From the NCBI RefSeq assembly GCF_907164575.1, contig NZ_CAJQYY010000014.1, forward strand, positions 1 through 64,000: 64,000 nucleotides of DNA, in the 5' to 3' direction. This stretch comes from Paraburkholderia gardini. Lineage in GTDB: Bacteria > Pseudomonadota > Gammaproteobacteria > Burkholderiales > Burkholderiaceae. Both the position numbers and the translations under genes were made by a program. The notes beneath the pieces are model-generated. The model worked only from the letters and a program-made list of their open reading frames with translations. It did not search any database and was not told the origin of the DNA. The number at the start of each line of letters is the position of its first letter. Position 1 is the first letter of the stretch. Below are positions 36,221-45,910 of this stretch, piece after piece.

Positions 36221-36330
36221 GCTGTGTCTGATATTTCGCCCACTATTTTGCGTCGAACGCCTGTAGTGAGCCCGGCTCTCAGCGACCGGTCACGGAATCC
36301 GCGCGACCTTTGTACACGAGCAGCATGCGA

Positions 36331-37671
36331 TCAGACGCGCTGACGCACGCGCCGCATGCGTATCGCGACGATCACGAGCGAAATGCCGGACAGCGCGGCC
36401 GCAAGCAACACGTAATAGCTGGGCGCGAGCTTGTCGCCGGTCAGATGGATGAACGTCTCGACGATAGTGGGCGCAAAGCCGCCGAAGATCGTGACGCCGA
36501 CGCTGTAGCCAATTGAAAGACCTGTCGAACGCACCCGCACCGGGAAGATTTCGGACATCAGCGCCGGCATCGGCCCGGAGTACGCGGCCTTGAAAATACC
36601 GGCCATGGCTTGCAGCAACAGCAGCCAGCCGATCGTCGGATGAATTTGCAGCAGCGCGAACATCGGATAGATCAGCACGCCCATCAGCACCGACGTTGTC
36701 AGCATGATGCGGATACGGCCGATGCGATCCGACAGCGCGCCCATCACCGGCGACAGCAGGAACTGCAGGCCGCCGTTCAGCACGACCACGCCAAACGATG
36801 CAGCCGCCGCCATATGTAGCTGCTTCACCGCATAGAGCGGCATGTAGAGCTGGAGCACATACACGCCGACCGTCGATTGCGCGACGATGCCGATCGCAAG
36901 CAGCAGATTGACCCACTGGCTGCTGAACGATGCGCCCTGATCCTTGAGCGGCACGGCGCTTTCCACTGCGCGCGCACGCTGGGCCGCGACGAACTCGGGC
37001 GTCTCGTCCAGATGCGAGCGGATGTAATAGCCGACCGGCCCGACCAGCAGACCGAACACGAACGGAATACGCCAGCCCCACGCATTGAGCTGATCGGACG
37101 GCAGCCAGGCCGTCAGCAACGAGCCGAACGCCGCAGCCGTGATCGCGGCCAGCCCCTGGCTTGCGAACTGCCAGCTCGCGTAATAGCCGCGCCGCGTCGA
37201 ACTGTGCTCGACCATGAAGGCGGTCGCGCTGCCGAACTCCCCGCCCACCGCGAAGCCCTGCACGAGCCGCGCGACGAGAATCAGGAGAGGCGCGGCAATG
37301 CCGATCGCAGAATACGGCGGCATGACGGCCATCGCGAGCGTGCCGACCATCATCAGTGCGATGGCGAGCGTCAGCGCCGCCTTGCGGCCTTTGCGGTCGC
37401 CGTAAGTGCCAAGCACGACGGCGCCGAGCGGCCGCATCAGGAACGAGATGCCGAAGGTGCCGATCGCAAGCAGCGTCGAGAGCCACTCGTCGTGAGTCGG
37501 GAAGAACTGTTTCGCGATGACGGTCGCGAAGTAACCGTAGACCAGAAAATCGAACCACTCGAGCGCGTTGCCGACGGACGACGAAAATACAATGCGCCGC
37601 ACCGTCGCTTTCGAAAGCGGGACGGGTTGTGGTGAGGAAGCGGTCGCGGCGTGCGACGCGTGGGTGCTCAT
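36331..37671 (-). CDS. MFS transporter (MHS family)
   Basis: The 446-residue transporter has 12 predicted segments. It starts with the MHS-type SSSVGNALEWFDFLVYGYFA and has the loop motif GTYGDRKGRKAALTLAIALM, GFAVGGEFGSATAFMVEHSS and LSDRIGRIRIMLTTSVLMGV. These proteins import organic acids, amino-acid derivatives or betaines with protons. A GGAG site precedes the ATG. It follows the gamma-glutamyltransferase gene on the same strand after 176 bases, suggesting a link with uptake of a glutamyl compound or peptide product. Confidence 0.88.
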   Translation of the reverse strand: MSTHASHAATASSPQPVPLSKATVRRIVFSSSVGNALEWFDFLVYGYFATVIAKQFFPTHDEWLSTLLAIGTFGISFLMRPLGAVVLGTYGDRKGRKAALTLAIALMMVGTLAMAVMPPYSAIGIAAPLLILVARLVQGFAVGGEFGSATAFMVEHSSTRRGYYASWQFASQGLAAITAAAFGSLLTAWLPSDQLNAWGWRIPFVFGLLVGPVGYYIRSHLDETPEFVAAQRARAVESAVPLKDQGASFSSQWVNLLLAIGIVAQSTVGVYVLQLYMPLYAVKQLHMAAAASFGVVVLNGGLQFLLSPVMGALSDRIGRIRIMLTTSVLMGVLIYPMFALLQIHPTIGWLLLLQAMAGIFKAAYSGPMPALMSEIFPVRVRSTGLSIGYSVGVTIFGGFAPTIVETFIHLTGDKLAPSYYVLLAAALSGISLVIVAIRMRRVRQRV

Positions 37672-37847
37672 GATGTCTCCTGCCTTGCCTGTTATGGCCT
37701 GTTATCGCCTTGATTGCTGTATCGCTGTCACGCCGGCCGCGATGCGACGCGGATTGCATCGCATGCGGCGGAAAAACGCGAGATGGATACGCCGGGCGGC
37801 GGTACGTTTCACGCGCCGTCGCACCCGGGGCATGCCTGTTCCCTGTA

Positions 37848-39485
37848 CTAGAACCCGGCGGCAAGCCCGTCGCGACGGCTGTCGCTCGCCGCCACATAGC
37901 CGCGCTCCGGATCATTGCGGTCGAGCTTCCAGATGTACTGGCCCGAGCCGAAATCCATATACGGATCGTCGACGGACTTGATCGTGTGACCGAGACCTTC
38001 CAGCGCGCTGGCAGTTTGCAGGTCGAGGGTCGATTCGACGTCGATCGTGAAGTCTCGGTTGACCTTCCAGCGCGGCGCATCGCAGGCGGCCTGCGGCTGC
38101 TGGCCATAGTCGAGCATCCGCACGATGGATTGCAGATGGCCTTGCGGTTGCATGTCGCCGCCCATCACGCCGAAGCTCATGACCGCTTCCTGCTGGCCGT
38201 CGACCTGCTGCGTGAGGAACGCCGGGATGATCGTATGGAACGGCCGCTTGCCGCCCTCGACGACGTTCGGCGACTTCGGATCCATCGAGAAGCCGCAGCC
38301 GCGGTTCTGCAGCGCGATCCCGCTGTCCGGCACGACGATGCCCGAGCCGAAGCCCATATAGTTCGACTGGATGAAACTCACCATCATGCCGCGCTCGTCC
38401 GCCACGGACATATAGATCGTGCCGCCCGCCTTCGGCATGCCGAAGTCGAACTGCGTCGCGCGCTTCGGATCGATCAGTTTCGCGCGCGAAGCCAGGTACG
38501 CGTCGTCGAGCATCTGTTCGGGCGTGACATCCATCGAGCGCGGATCCGCGACGTAGCGGTAAACGTCGGCGAATGCCAGTTTCATCGCCTCGATCTGCAG
38601 ATGCTGCGACTCGATGTTGTCGACCGCCAGCGATCTGATGTCGAAATGTTCCAGGATGCCGAGCGCGATCAGCGCGGCGATACCCTGGCCGTTCGGCGGA
38701 ATTTCATGCACGGTATAGCCGCGGTAATCTTTGGCGATCGGTTCGACCCAGTCGGCGCGATAGTCGCGCAGATCGTCGAGCGTGAGCGCCGCGCCACCCT
38801 GGCGGGCGAAGCCGGCGATCTGTTCGGCGATTTCGCCTTCGTAGTACGCACGCGGCCCAAGCTGAGCCAGCTTGCGCAGTGTCTTCGCGTGACCGGGAAA
38901 GCGCACCAGTTCGCTCACTTCCGGCGCACGGCCGCGCGGCATGAACGTCTCCGCGAAGCCCGGCTGATCCTTCAACTCGGGCACCGCTGCCGCCCATTTG
39001 TGCGCCACGACGCTCGCCACCGCATGGCCGCGTTCGGCGATCTCGATTGCGGGTTCCATCAGGTCGGCAAACGGCAGCGAGCCGAATTTCTGGTGCAACG
39101 CTTCCCAGCCGGCAATCACGCCCGGCACGGTGACCGCGTCCCAGCCGCGCTTCGGCTGCCTCGCGAGGCCGTTTTCCTCACCGTACTTCTGCCTGAAATA
39201 GTCGACACTCCACGCCGCTGGCGCCACGCCCGACGCGTTCAGACCGTGCAGCTTCCTGCCGTCCCACACGAGCGCGAATGCGTCGCCACCCAGCCCGCAC
39301 GACACCGGCTCGACCACCGTGATGGCCGCCGCCGCCGCGATCGCCGCGTCCACCGCATTGCCGCCCTTCCACAGCATGCGCAGGCCGGCCTGGGCCGCAA
39401 GCGGATGCGAAGTCGAGACGATGTTGCGGGCGAAGACCGGCAGGCGCGGTGTCGGGTAAGGGTTTTGCCAGTTGAAGCGGGTCAT
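37848..39485 (-). CDS. gamma-glutamyltransferase family protein
   Basis: The 545-residue Ntn-hydrolase precursor cleaves itself to create a Thr nucleophile. Family blocks are GGNAVDAAIAAAAAITVVEP, SCGLGGDAFALVWDG, EIPPNGQGIAALIALGIL and the self-cleavage region AGGTIYMSVADERGMMVSFI, where Thr after GG is the likely nucleophile. No signal peptide is present, unlike E. coli Ggt, so the enzyme may be cytoplasmic, as in the YwrD-like branch. The true substrate is unknown. The start at 39485 (MTRFNWQNPYPTPRLPVFAR) is preferred over the longer frame. It is divergent from the DeoR-type gene. Confidence 0.88.
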   Translation of the reverse strand: MTRFNWQNPYPTPRLPVFARNIVSTSHPLAAQAGLRMLWKGGNAVDAAIAAAAAITVVEPVSCGLGGDAFALVWDGRKLHGLNASGVAPAAWSVDYFRQKYGEENGLARQPKRGWDAVTVPGVIAGWEALHQKFGSLPFADLMEPAIEIAERGHAVASVVAHKWAAAVPELKDQPGFAETFMPRGRAPEVSELVRFPGHAKTLRKLAQLGPRAYYEGEIAEQIAGFARQGGAALTLDDLRDYRADWVEPIAKDYRGYTVHEIPPNGQGIAALIALGILEHFDIRSLAVDNIESQHLQIEAMKLAFADVYRYVADPRSMDVTPEQMLDDAYLASRAKLIDPKRATQFDFGMPKAGGTIYMSVADERGMMVSFIQSNYMGFGSGIVVPDSGIALQNRGCGFSMDPKSPNVVEGGKRPFHTIIPAFLTQQVDGQQEAVMSFGVMGGDMQPQGHLQSIVRMLDYGQQPQAACDAPRWKVNRDFTIDVESTLDLQTASALEGLGHTIKSVDDPYMDFGSGQYIWKLDRNDPERGYVAASDSRRDGLAAGF

Positions 39486-39588
39486 GTCGAACACTCTCTG
39501 AAATACGCGGCCCGACATAACGCACGACGTCGAACCGCTGGAAACGGAAACCCGAAATTGCATCGTGTTCGGGCACAAAAAACAAATT

Positions 39589-39609
39589 CATTTATTGACT
39601 GAATAAATG
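39589..39609. promoter_or_regulatory. palindrome between ggt-like gene and DeoR-type gene
   Basis: CATTTATT and AATAAATG form perfect 8-base arms around GACTG in the 277-base divergent gap. It is A/T-rich against a GC-rich background, as operator sites often are. It could bind either the DeoR-type regulator or an unlinked one. Confidence 0.45.
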
Positions 39610-39762
39610 CGCTAAACATCTGAATCGCGGCTGGCGATCGTGCTTGCCGGCAACCTTGCTGACAAGTTGCCTGAAGGTCTTACAATACGTCGACTCCAAT
39701 ACCTGCCCATCAGAGGCGCACCATGCGGCCCGCGTCGCTGAACGGCAATCGATCCTTTCGCC

Positions 39763-40542
39763 ATGACCCGAGACCCACGCCTGACCCTGAACGCACGCCA
39801 GCAGGAACTGCTCGAATGGGTCCAGCGCGACGGGTTCGTGACCGTAGACGACCTGGCGGCTCACTTCGACGTGACACCGCAGACCATCCGGCGCGACGTG
39901 AACTGGCTCGCGGACATGAATCTCCTGCGACGCTATCACGGCGGCGCCAGCCTGCCGACCAGCTCCGAGAACGTCTCGTACACCGCGCGGCAACGGATGT
40001 TCCACGACGAAAAGCGTCGCATCGCCACGTTGGTGGCCACTCACATTCCCGATCAGGCGTCCCTCTTTATCAACCTCGGCACGACGACCGAAGAGGTGGC
40101 GCGTGCGCTCAACCGCCATCGCGGACTGCGTGTGATCACCAACAACCTGAACGTCGCCAGCATGATGAGCGGCTACCCCGACTGCGAGGTGCTCGTGACG
40201 GGTGGCATCGTGCGGCCGTGGGACAAAGGGATCGTCGGCGAACTGGCCATCGATTTCATCCGCCAGTTCAAGGTCGACTTCGCGATCATCGGCACATCGA
40301 GCATCGAGACGGACGGCACGCTGCGCGATTTCGACACCCGGGAAGTGCGCGTCGCGGAAGCGATCATCGAACACGCGCGCATCGTTTTTCTCGCCGCTGA
40401 CCATTCGAAGTTCGGCCGCCCGGCACTGGTCCGGCAAGGGCATCTCGACCAGATCGACGCGCTTTTCACCGATGCCGCGCCACCACCCGACATGACCGAA
40501 ACCCTGACGAACGCCGGCACGCAGGTCTACATCGCCGAATAG
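39763..40542 (+). CDS. glpR: DeoR/GlpR family transcriptional regulator
   Basis: The 259-residue regulator has the DeoR helix-turn-helix (RQQELLEWVQRDGFVTVDDL, HFDVTPQTIRRDVNWLAD) and the DeoRC sugar-phosphate sensor domain (FINLGTTTEEVARALNRH, IITNNLNVASMMSGYPDCEV, IIGTSSIETDGTLRDFDTRE, VFLAADHSKFGRPALVRQGH). With glpD and glpK downstream and a GlpR-like operator before glpD, it is most likely the glycerol 3-phosphate repressor. Two small genes lie between it and glpD, so it is probably a separate transcript. Confidence 0.88.
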   Translation: MTRDPRLTLNARQQELLEWVQRDGFVTVDDLAAHFDVTPQTIRRDVNWLADMNLLRRYHGGASLPTSSENVSYTARQRMFHDEKRRIATLVATHIPDQASLFINLGTTTEEVARALNRHRGLRVITNNLNVASMMSGYPDCEVLVTGGIVRPWDKGIVGELAIDFIRQFKVDFAIIGTSSIETDGTLRDFDTREVRVAEAIIEHARIVFLAADHSKFGRPALVRQGHLDQIDALFTDAAPPPDMTETLTNAGTQVYIAE

Positions 40543-40853
40543 TCGAGACTGTCGCGATAGCCGGTACGCAGTGCCCGAAAATGCGCCCTGAGTTTGCTGC
40601 ACCGCACGAACAACTTCGAGTGAAATCAAGGATCTGGCGGCGAAACCAGACCGCCGCTAGCGTGCCTTTCTGTCAACGGGAAAATTTTCCGGGGACGGTT
40701 TGGCGTTCTGCGTGCGGTTGACTACACTCCAGTTCCCCGGCGTACATACCGTGCCCGCCGGCGTGACCGCGTGCATCTCTGCCTTACCGCCAGATGTGTC
40801 GCGTTGCTTCGGCGCCTTGCGCGCAGTCCGGGAACATTGACATGGAGAGAACA
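40543..40853. other. intergenic region with short palindrome
   Basis: No gene is supported in these 311 bases. They hold a perfect GGAAAATTTTCC palindrome (40679-40690) and a GGCGG/CCGCC hairpin upstream of it. Either could be part of the promoter of the small gene at 40854 or the end of the glpR transcript. Confidence 0.4.
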
Positions 40854-41051
40854 ATGCTGAGTCCGCATGAATTCGCCACGTTGTTGCTCGTGAAAGACTC
40901 CCCGAATCAGACCGACATGGAACGCGACGAACTCGATGCGCTCCTCGAACGTCAACTCGTTCAGCTCGAAAAGCTTGCGTCCGGCCTCCAGCAGTGGCGT
41001 CTCACCGAAGTTGGCGATTCTGCGCTCAGGGCAATCAAGCGCTTCTCCTGA
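40854..41051 (+). CDS. small conserved hypothetical protein
   Basis: The 65-residue acidic-basic protein (MLSPHEFATLLLVKDSPNQT, ELDALLERQLVQLEKLASGL, QQWRLTEVGDSALRAIKRFS) looks like a single winged-helix-like or helical unit. The end (WRLTEVGDSALRAI) resembles the wing and helix 3 of small MarR/PadR-like folds. It has GGAG with 6-base spacing before ATG 40854; an ATG at 40842 is also in frame. Function is unknown. Confidence 0.7.
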   Translation: MLSPHEFATLLLVKDSPNQTDMERDELDALLERQLVQLEKLASGLQQWRLTEVGDSALRAIKRFS

Positions 41052-41173
41052 CCGCTGCGCCGGGCACTCTCATCAAGTACCGTCATCCGCGCCCACGGCG
41101 TGCGGCAACCGCACGCCTGCTCACACCGCAATCATCACGCGCTTCCCGACGCGCGATCGCGCATGCCCGCGCG

Positions 41174-41548
41174 CTAGCCGCCGCGCAAGGTCGGATCGAC
41201 CGTCGCCCGCCAGCTGAGCGCCTTCGCGCGCTGTGTGGTGAGGTACGCCACCCACTGGTTTCGGACCTGCGCGTCGCCACTCGCGCCTTCTGCCGTGTAG
41301 TGCTGCGCGAGTTCCGTCTGGAACGCGCAATACGCCTCTTTCGATCCTTTCCCACGATGGCTGCCGATATACGCATCGAACAGCATCGAATACACTGACT
41401 GCGCGTCCTTGCCGTAATCGAGCGCCTGCCCGCCACACATTTCCTGCAACGACGCGAACGACGGCGCGCCCACCGTGCCGCTCAGGCTCGGTGTACCGAC
41501 GCACCCCGCCAGCAGCGCCGTCGCGCCAGCTATCCAGATTCCACGCAT
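41174..41548 (-). CDS. small lipoprotein
   Basis: The 124-residue protein has a lipoprotein signal (MRGIWIAGATALLAGCVG, lipobox LAGC). The mature part contains FASLQEMCGGQALDYGKDAQ and a helical body ending TQRAKALSWRATVDPTLRGG. It would be lipidated and kept in the outer or inner membrane. An AAGGTGA site precedes the ATG; the longer frame from 41617 is not supported. It sits opposite in direction between glpR and glpD, without an evident functional link. Confidence 0.75.
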   Translation of the reverse strand: MRGIWIAGATALLAGCVGTPSLSGTVGAPSFASLQEMCGGQALDYGKDAQSVYSMLFDAYIGSHRGKGSKEAYCAFQTELAQHYTAEGASGDAQVRNQWVAYLTTQRAKALSWRATVDPTLRGG

Positions 41549-41662
41549 GTTTCTCACCTTTTGTTGGCTCATCTCGTGAGTATCGTCCGCGAGCGTGCCT
41601 CGTGTCACCCTGGCCATTCAGCTATCAGACTATCGAACTTTACTTTTTCGAATATGTTCATT

Positions 41663-41682
41663 AAAGTTCGAAAACGAACATT
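41663..41682 (+). promoter_or_regulatory. GlpR-type operator upstream of glpD
   Basis: AAAGTTCG-AAAA-CGAACATT is an inverted repeat with perfect GTTCG/CGAAC core arms, close to the known GlpR site consensus (TGTTCG...CGAACA). It lies 45 bases upstream of the glpD start, in an A/T-rich stretch likely to hold the promoter. Confidence 0.65.
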
Positions 41683-41726
41683 ATGGTTTCGTCAAAATTT
41701 CCTTCGAGATTCAGGGGACACAGCCG

Positions 41727-43262
41727 GTGACGCAAGGTGCGAGATACGATCTGCTCGTCGCAGGCGGCGGAATCAATGGTGCGGGCATCACGCGCGATGC
41801 CGCCGGACGTGGCCTTTCCGTGTTGCTGTGCGAACAGGACGACCTTGCGGCGCACACTTCGTCGGCGAGCACGAAGCTCATTCACGGCGGTTTGCGCTAC
41901 CTCGAGTATCGCGAATTCGGGCTCGTGCGCAAGGCACTGCAGGAACGTGAAACGCTGCTGCGCGCAGCGCCGCACATCATGTGGCCGCTGCGTTTCGTCA
42001 TGCCGCACATGCCGGACCTGCGGCCGGCGTGGCTCATCCGGGCCGGCCTCTTTCTCTATGATCACCTCGCGCGCCGCGAACTGCTGCCCGGCTCGCGCGG
42101 CATCGACATGCGCCGCCATCCGGCCGGCGAGCCGCTGATCGACTCGATCCGTCGCGGTTTCGTGTATTCGGATGGCTGGGTCGACGACGCGCGGCTCGTC
42201 GTGCTGAACGCGCTCGACGCCGCCGAGCGCGGCGCCACCGTCCTCACCCGCACGAAACTCGTCAGCGCGGTACGCGCGGGCGGCGAATGGCACGCGCGGC
42301 TCGAAAGCGCGGACGGCCGCACCATCGACATGCGCGCGGGTGCCATCGCGAACGCGGCGGGCCCGTGGGTCGGCGAACTGCTGCAGGGCGCGCTCGGACG
42401 CGGCGCGACACACAGCGTGCGCCTCGTGAAAGGTAGCCATATCGTGACGCGGCGCCTCTTCACGCACGATCACGCGTATATCTTCCAGAATCCGGACAAG
42501 CGGATCATCTTCGCGATCCCGTACGAGCACGACTACACGCTGATCGGCACGACCGATATCGAGTATCCCGACGATCCCGCCCAGGTGGCGATCACCGCCG
42601 GCGAAACGCAGTACCTGTGCGACTCGATCAACCGCTACTTCAAGCGCAAGATCGCGCCGGCAGACGTCTGCTGGACCTATTCCGGCGTGCGCCCGCTGCT
42701 CGAGGAAGAAGGCGCGGACAACCCTTCGGCCGTCACACGCGACTATCGTCTGGAACTCGACGCGCCGCCTGGCGAAGCCCCCCTGCTGTCGGTGTTCGGC
42801 GGCAAGATCACGACGTTTCGCAAGCTCGCGGAAGAAGCGGTCGACGAACTTTCCCGCGCCCTCGAATCGCCGGCGCCGGCCTGGACGGCCGGTGCGACGC
42901 TGCCGGGCGGCGATATCGCGAACGCGAATTTCGAGCGCTTCGCCGTGCAGTTTCAGCAGCAGCACGCGTGGCTGCCCGCCGATCTCGCCCACCGCTACGC
43001 GCGCGCTTATGGCACGCGCGCGGCGTATGTCGTCGGCCGTGCGCGCGCGCTTGCCGATCTCGGCCACGCGTTCGCGCCAGGTCTCTACGAAGCGGAACTG
43101 CGCTATCTTCGCGATACCGAGTGGGCCCGCTGCGCGCACGACGTGCTCTGGCGACGCACCAAGCTCGGCCTGCATCTCATCGGGTCAGGCAAGCTCGACG
43201 TGGTCGCGCGCGAGATCGACGTGTGGTTCGCGCGCGAAGAAGACGTCACGCAGCACGCGTGA
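41727..43262 (+). CDS. glpD: aerobic glycerol-3-phosphate dehydrogenase
   Basis: GlpD (511 residues) is an FAD enzyme at the inner membrane that oxidises sn-glycerol 3-phosphate to dihydroxyacetone phosphate and reduces ubiquinone. It has the FAD dinucleotide-binding motif YDLLVAGGGINGAGITRDAA, SSASTKLIHGGLRYLEYREF, and the C-terminal FGGKITTFRKLAEEAVDEL. Translation starts at GTG 41727, preceded by AGGGGA; upstream frame extension lies over the operator and is not coding. glpK follows 177 bases later. Confidence 0.95.
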   Translation: MTQGARYDLLVAGGGINGAGITRDAAGRGLSVLLCEQDDLAAHTSSASTKLIHGGLRYLEYREFGLVRKALQERETLLRAAPHIMWPLRFVMPHMPDLRPAWLIRAGLFLYDHLARRELLPGSRGIDMRRHPAGEPLIDSIRRGFVYSDGWVDDARLVVLNALDAAERGATVLTRTKLVSAVRAGGEWHARLESADGRTIDMRAGAIANAAGPWVGELLQGALGRGATHSVRLVKGSHIVTRRLFTHDHAYIFQNPDKRIIFAIPYEHDYTLIGTTDIEYPDDPAQVAITAGETQYLCDSINRYFKRKIAPADVCWTYSGVRPLLEEEGADNPSAVTRDYRLELDAPPGEAPLLSVFGGKITTFRKLAEEAVDELSRALESPAPAWTAGATLPGGDIANANFERFAVQFQQQHAWLPADLAHRYARAYGTRAAYVVGRARALADLGHAFAPGLYEAELRYLRDTEWARCAHDVLWRRTKLGLHLIGSGKLDVVAREIDVWFAREEDVTQHA

Positions 43263-43439
43263 AGCCGACGTGGCCGCATGCAGTGCGTGCGGCATGGCTG
43301 CCGCGCCAAAGCAGGCACATGACGGCCAGCCCGTTGTGCGCGACACACCGTGCTGCCCGAAACATGAGCGTTGCCGCATGCTGACGTACACCGGCAGCCC
43401 GCGAACGCGCCGCGTCATGAAAAACATGGAGAAGACACA

Positions 43440-44945
43440 ATGCAGGACCAGTACATCCTCGCGCTCGATCAGGGCACGACCAGCTCGCGTGCGATGCTGT
43501 TCGACCATGACGGCAATGTCGTGTCGATTGCGCAGAAGGAGTTCCAGCAGTTCTATCCGCATCCCGGCTGGGTCGAACACGACCCGCGGGAAATCTGGTC
43601 GACGCAGGCAGGCGTCGCCGCCGAAGCCGTCACGCGTGCCGGCCTGAACGGCACGTCGATTGCCGCGATCGGCATCACGAACCAGCGCGAAACGACGATC
43701 GTCTGGGATCGCGAAACCGGCCAGCCGGTCTACAACGCAATCGTCTGGCAGGACCGCCGCACCGCGGATTTCTGCGACCAGTTGAAGGCACAGGGCTTCG
43801 AAGAAAAAGTGCGGGCGAAAACCGGTCTGCCGATCGACTCGTATTTCTCCGGCACCAAGATCCGCTGGATTCTCGACAACGTCGAAGGTGCACGCGAAAA
43901 GGCGCGTCAGGGCAAGCTCGCGTTCGGCACGGTCGACAGCTGGCTCGTGTGGAATTTCACGCAGCACGGCCTGCACGTCACCGACGTGACCAACGCATCG
44001 CGCACGATGCTCTTCAACATCCACACGCTGCAGTGGGACGACGAACTGCTCGACGCGCTCGATATTCCGCGCAGCATGTTGCCGGAGGTGCGTTCTTCGT
44101 CCGAGATTTACGGGCCGACGAAAACCACGGTGTTCGCTTCGAAGATACCGCTTGCGGGCATCGCCGGCGACCAGCATGCCGCGCTGTTCGGCCAGATGTG
44201 CACGCAGTCGGGCATGGTGAAGAACACCTATGGCACCGGCTGCTTTCTCGTGATGAACACCGGCGACAAGCCGATCGAATCGAAGAACAATCTCGTCACG
44301 ACCATCGCCTGGCAAGTCGGCGACCAGATCAACTATGCGCTCGAAGGCAGCATCTTTATCGCGGGTGCGGTCGTGCAATGGCTGCGCGACGGGCTCGGCA
44401 TCATCAAGAGCGCGTCGGAAATCGAGCCGCTCGCGCGCAGCGTGCCGCATTGCGACGGCGTCTATCTCGTGCCGGCGTTCGCAGGGCTCGGCGCGCCGCA
44501 CTGGAATGCGCGCGCACGCGGCACGCTGTTCGGCGTGACGCGCGGCACGACGTCGGCGCATATCGCGCGCGCCGCGCTCGATGCGATCGCCTATCAATCG
44601 GTCGACGTGCTGCGCGCGATGGAAGCGGATTCGGGCATTCGCGTCGGCGAACTCCGCGTTGACGGCGGCGCGTGCGCGAACAATCTGCTGATGCAGTTCC
44701 AGGCCGATATTCTGGGCGTGGACGCGGTGCGTCCGAAGGTCAGCGAAACCACCGCGCTCGGCGCGGCGTATCTCGCGGGGCTGGCGGTCGGGTACTGGAA
44801 AGACGTCGGTGAACTGCAGAGCCAGTGGAAACTCGACCGTCGCTTTTCACCCGCGATGCAGCCTGCCGATGTGACAGCCTGCATGGAAGGCTGGCATCGC
44901 GCTGTGCGTGCCGCGACGGCGTGGGCCGATTCACCGGCGCATTGA
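43440..44945 (+). CDS. glpK: glycerol kinase
   Basis: GlpK (501 residues) phosphorylates glycerol with ATP to give sn-glycerol 3-phosphate, the GlpD substrate. FGGY-family marks are [60 protein letters not shown] and [20 protein letters not shown] near the C-terminus. GGAG precedes the ATG. No glycerol facilitator gene (glpF) is beside it, so glycerol entry must be encoded elsewhere. Confidence 0.97.
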   Translation: MQDQYILALDQGTTSSRAMLFDHDGNVVSIAQKEFQQFYPHPGWVEHDPREIWSTQAGVAAEAVTRAGLNGTSIAAIGITNQRETTIVWDRETGQPVYNAIVWQDRRTADFCDQLKAQGFEEKVRAKTGLPIDSYFSGTKIRWILDNVEGAREKARQGKLAFGTVDSWLVWNFTQHGLHVTDVTNASRTMLFNIHTLQWDDELLDALDIPRSMLPEVRSSSEIYGPTKTTVFASKIPLAGIAGDQHAALFGQMCTQSGMVKNTYGTGCFLVMNTGDKPIESKNNLVTTIAWQVGDQINYALEGSIFIAGAVVQWLRDGLGIIKSASEIEPLARSVPHCDGVYLVPAFAGLGAPHWNARARGTLFGVTRGTTSAHIARAALDAIAYQSVDVLRAMEADSGIRVGELRVDGGACANNLLMQFQADILGVDAVRPKVSETTALGAAYLAGLAVGYWKDVGELQSQWKLDRRFSPAMQPADVTACMEGWHRAVRAATAWADSPAH

Positions 44946-45105
44946 GCGGGCTGTTCTTCGCCTTGCAGGCCGAAAGCCCACGCGGCATGGCGGTTGCGAG
45001 CGTTCGCGCGCGACAACCACGTATGATGACGTTTTCGATCCACGCCGGCCAGTGCGTCACCAGGCCGGCCGGCCCGCCAACCTGATATCCGCGCCCGTTT
45101 CACAC

Positions 45106-45792
45106 ATGCTCGACCACCTCATCTGTGATTGCGACGGCGTTCTCGTCGATAGCGAAGTCATCGCCGATCACGTCATGCTCGATACGCTGACGTCCACCTT
45201 CCCCGGCATCGACTTCGAAGCCACCGTGAAGACTGCGTTCGGCCAGCAGACCTCGCGCTTCCTCGAAAACCTCGAAGCGAGCCAGAACATCACGCTGCCG
45301 GCGGATTTTCTGCACACCGTCGAACAGAACGTCGAGCGTGCGCTGGCTTCTTCGCTGAGCGCGATCAGCGGCGTGCGCGATGCGTTGCAACGCGTGACAC
45401 TGCCGGCGGCGGTCGTGTCGAACAGCCGGATGTCGCGCGTGCTCGCTTCGGTGAAACGTGCGGGGCTGACGGAGATTTTCGCTGGACGCATCTTCAGCGC
45501 CGAGCAGGTCGCACGGCCGAAGCCGTACCCCGACGTCTACCTGCTCGCCGCGCGGCAACTCAACGTGGAGCCGGCGCGCTGTATCGTCGTCGAGGACAGC
45601 GTTGCGGGACTGAATGCGGCGCGCGCAGCGGGAATGAAGACGATCGCGTTCGTCGGCGCGAGCCACATCCCCGACGGTTACGCGGACGTACTGCGCCACA
45701 TGGGCATCACCCGGATCATGGAACACATGGACGAACTGCCCGCGCTGGTCGAAGCCGGCAAACGCGGCGAGTTCGGCGACGTGCAGTCGTAG
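45106..45792 (+). CDS. HAD-superfamily phosphatase/phosphoglucomutase-like
   Basis: The 228-residue HAD hydrolase has the nucleophile motif [20 protein letters not shown], a helical cap, motif [12 protein letters not shown], and motif [21 protein letters not shown] and [17 protein letters not shown]. Such proteins act on sugar phosphates or related metabolites. Its place 160 bases after glpK on the same strand would suit a glycerol- or sugar-phosphate phosphatase, but this is inference. The ATG at 45106 is chosen because the HAD fold begins right there. Confidence 0.85.
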   Translation: MLDHLICDCDGVLVDSEVIADHVMLDTLTSTFPGIDFEATVKTAFGQQTSRFLENLEASQNITLPADFLHTVEQNVERALASSLSAISGVRDALQRVTLPAAVVSNSRMSRVLASVKRAGLTEIFAGRIFSAEQVARPKPYPDVYLLAARQLNVEPARCIVVEDSVAGLNAARAAGMKTIAFVGASHIPDGYADVLRHMGITRIMEHMDELPALVEAGKRGEFGDVQS

Positions 45793-45877
45793 GCCCCAAC
45801 GCGCGGGCCGATGTAGTGGCGACATCAACTTCAATGCCGACGCCACCGGCTACGTACCGCCCACGCTTTCGTTTTTC

Positions 45878-45909
45878 AAAGGCCGGTTCGCATGACGAAC
45901 CGGCCTTTT
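45878..45909. terminator. bidirectional terminator between HAD gene and ribB
   Basis: AAAGGCCGGTTCG and CGAACCGGCCTTT pair perfectly around CATGA, with TTTT/AAAA tails on both sides. It serves both convergent genes. Confidence 0.92.
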
Positions 45910-45910
45910 C

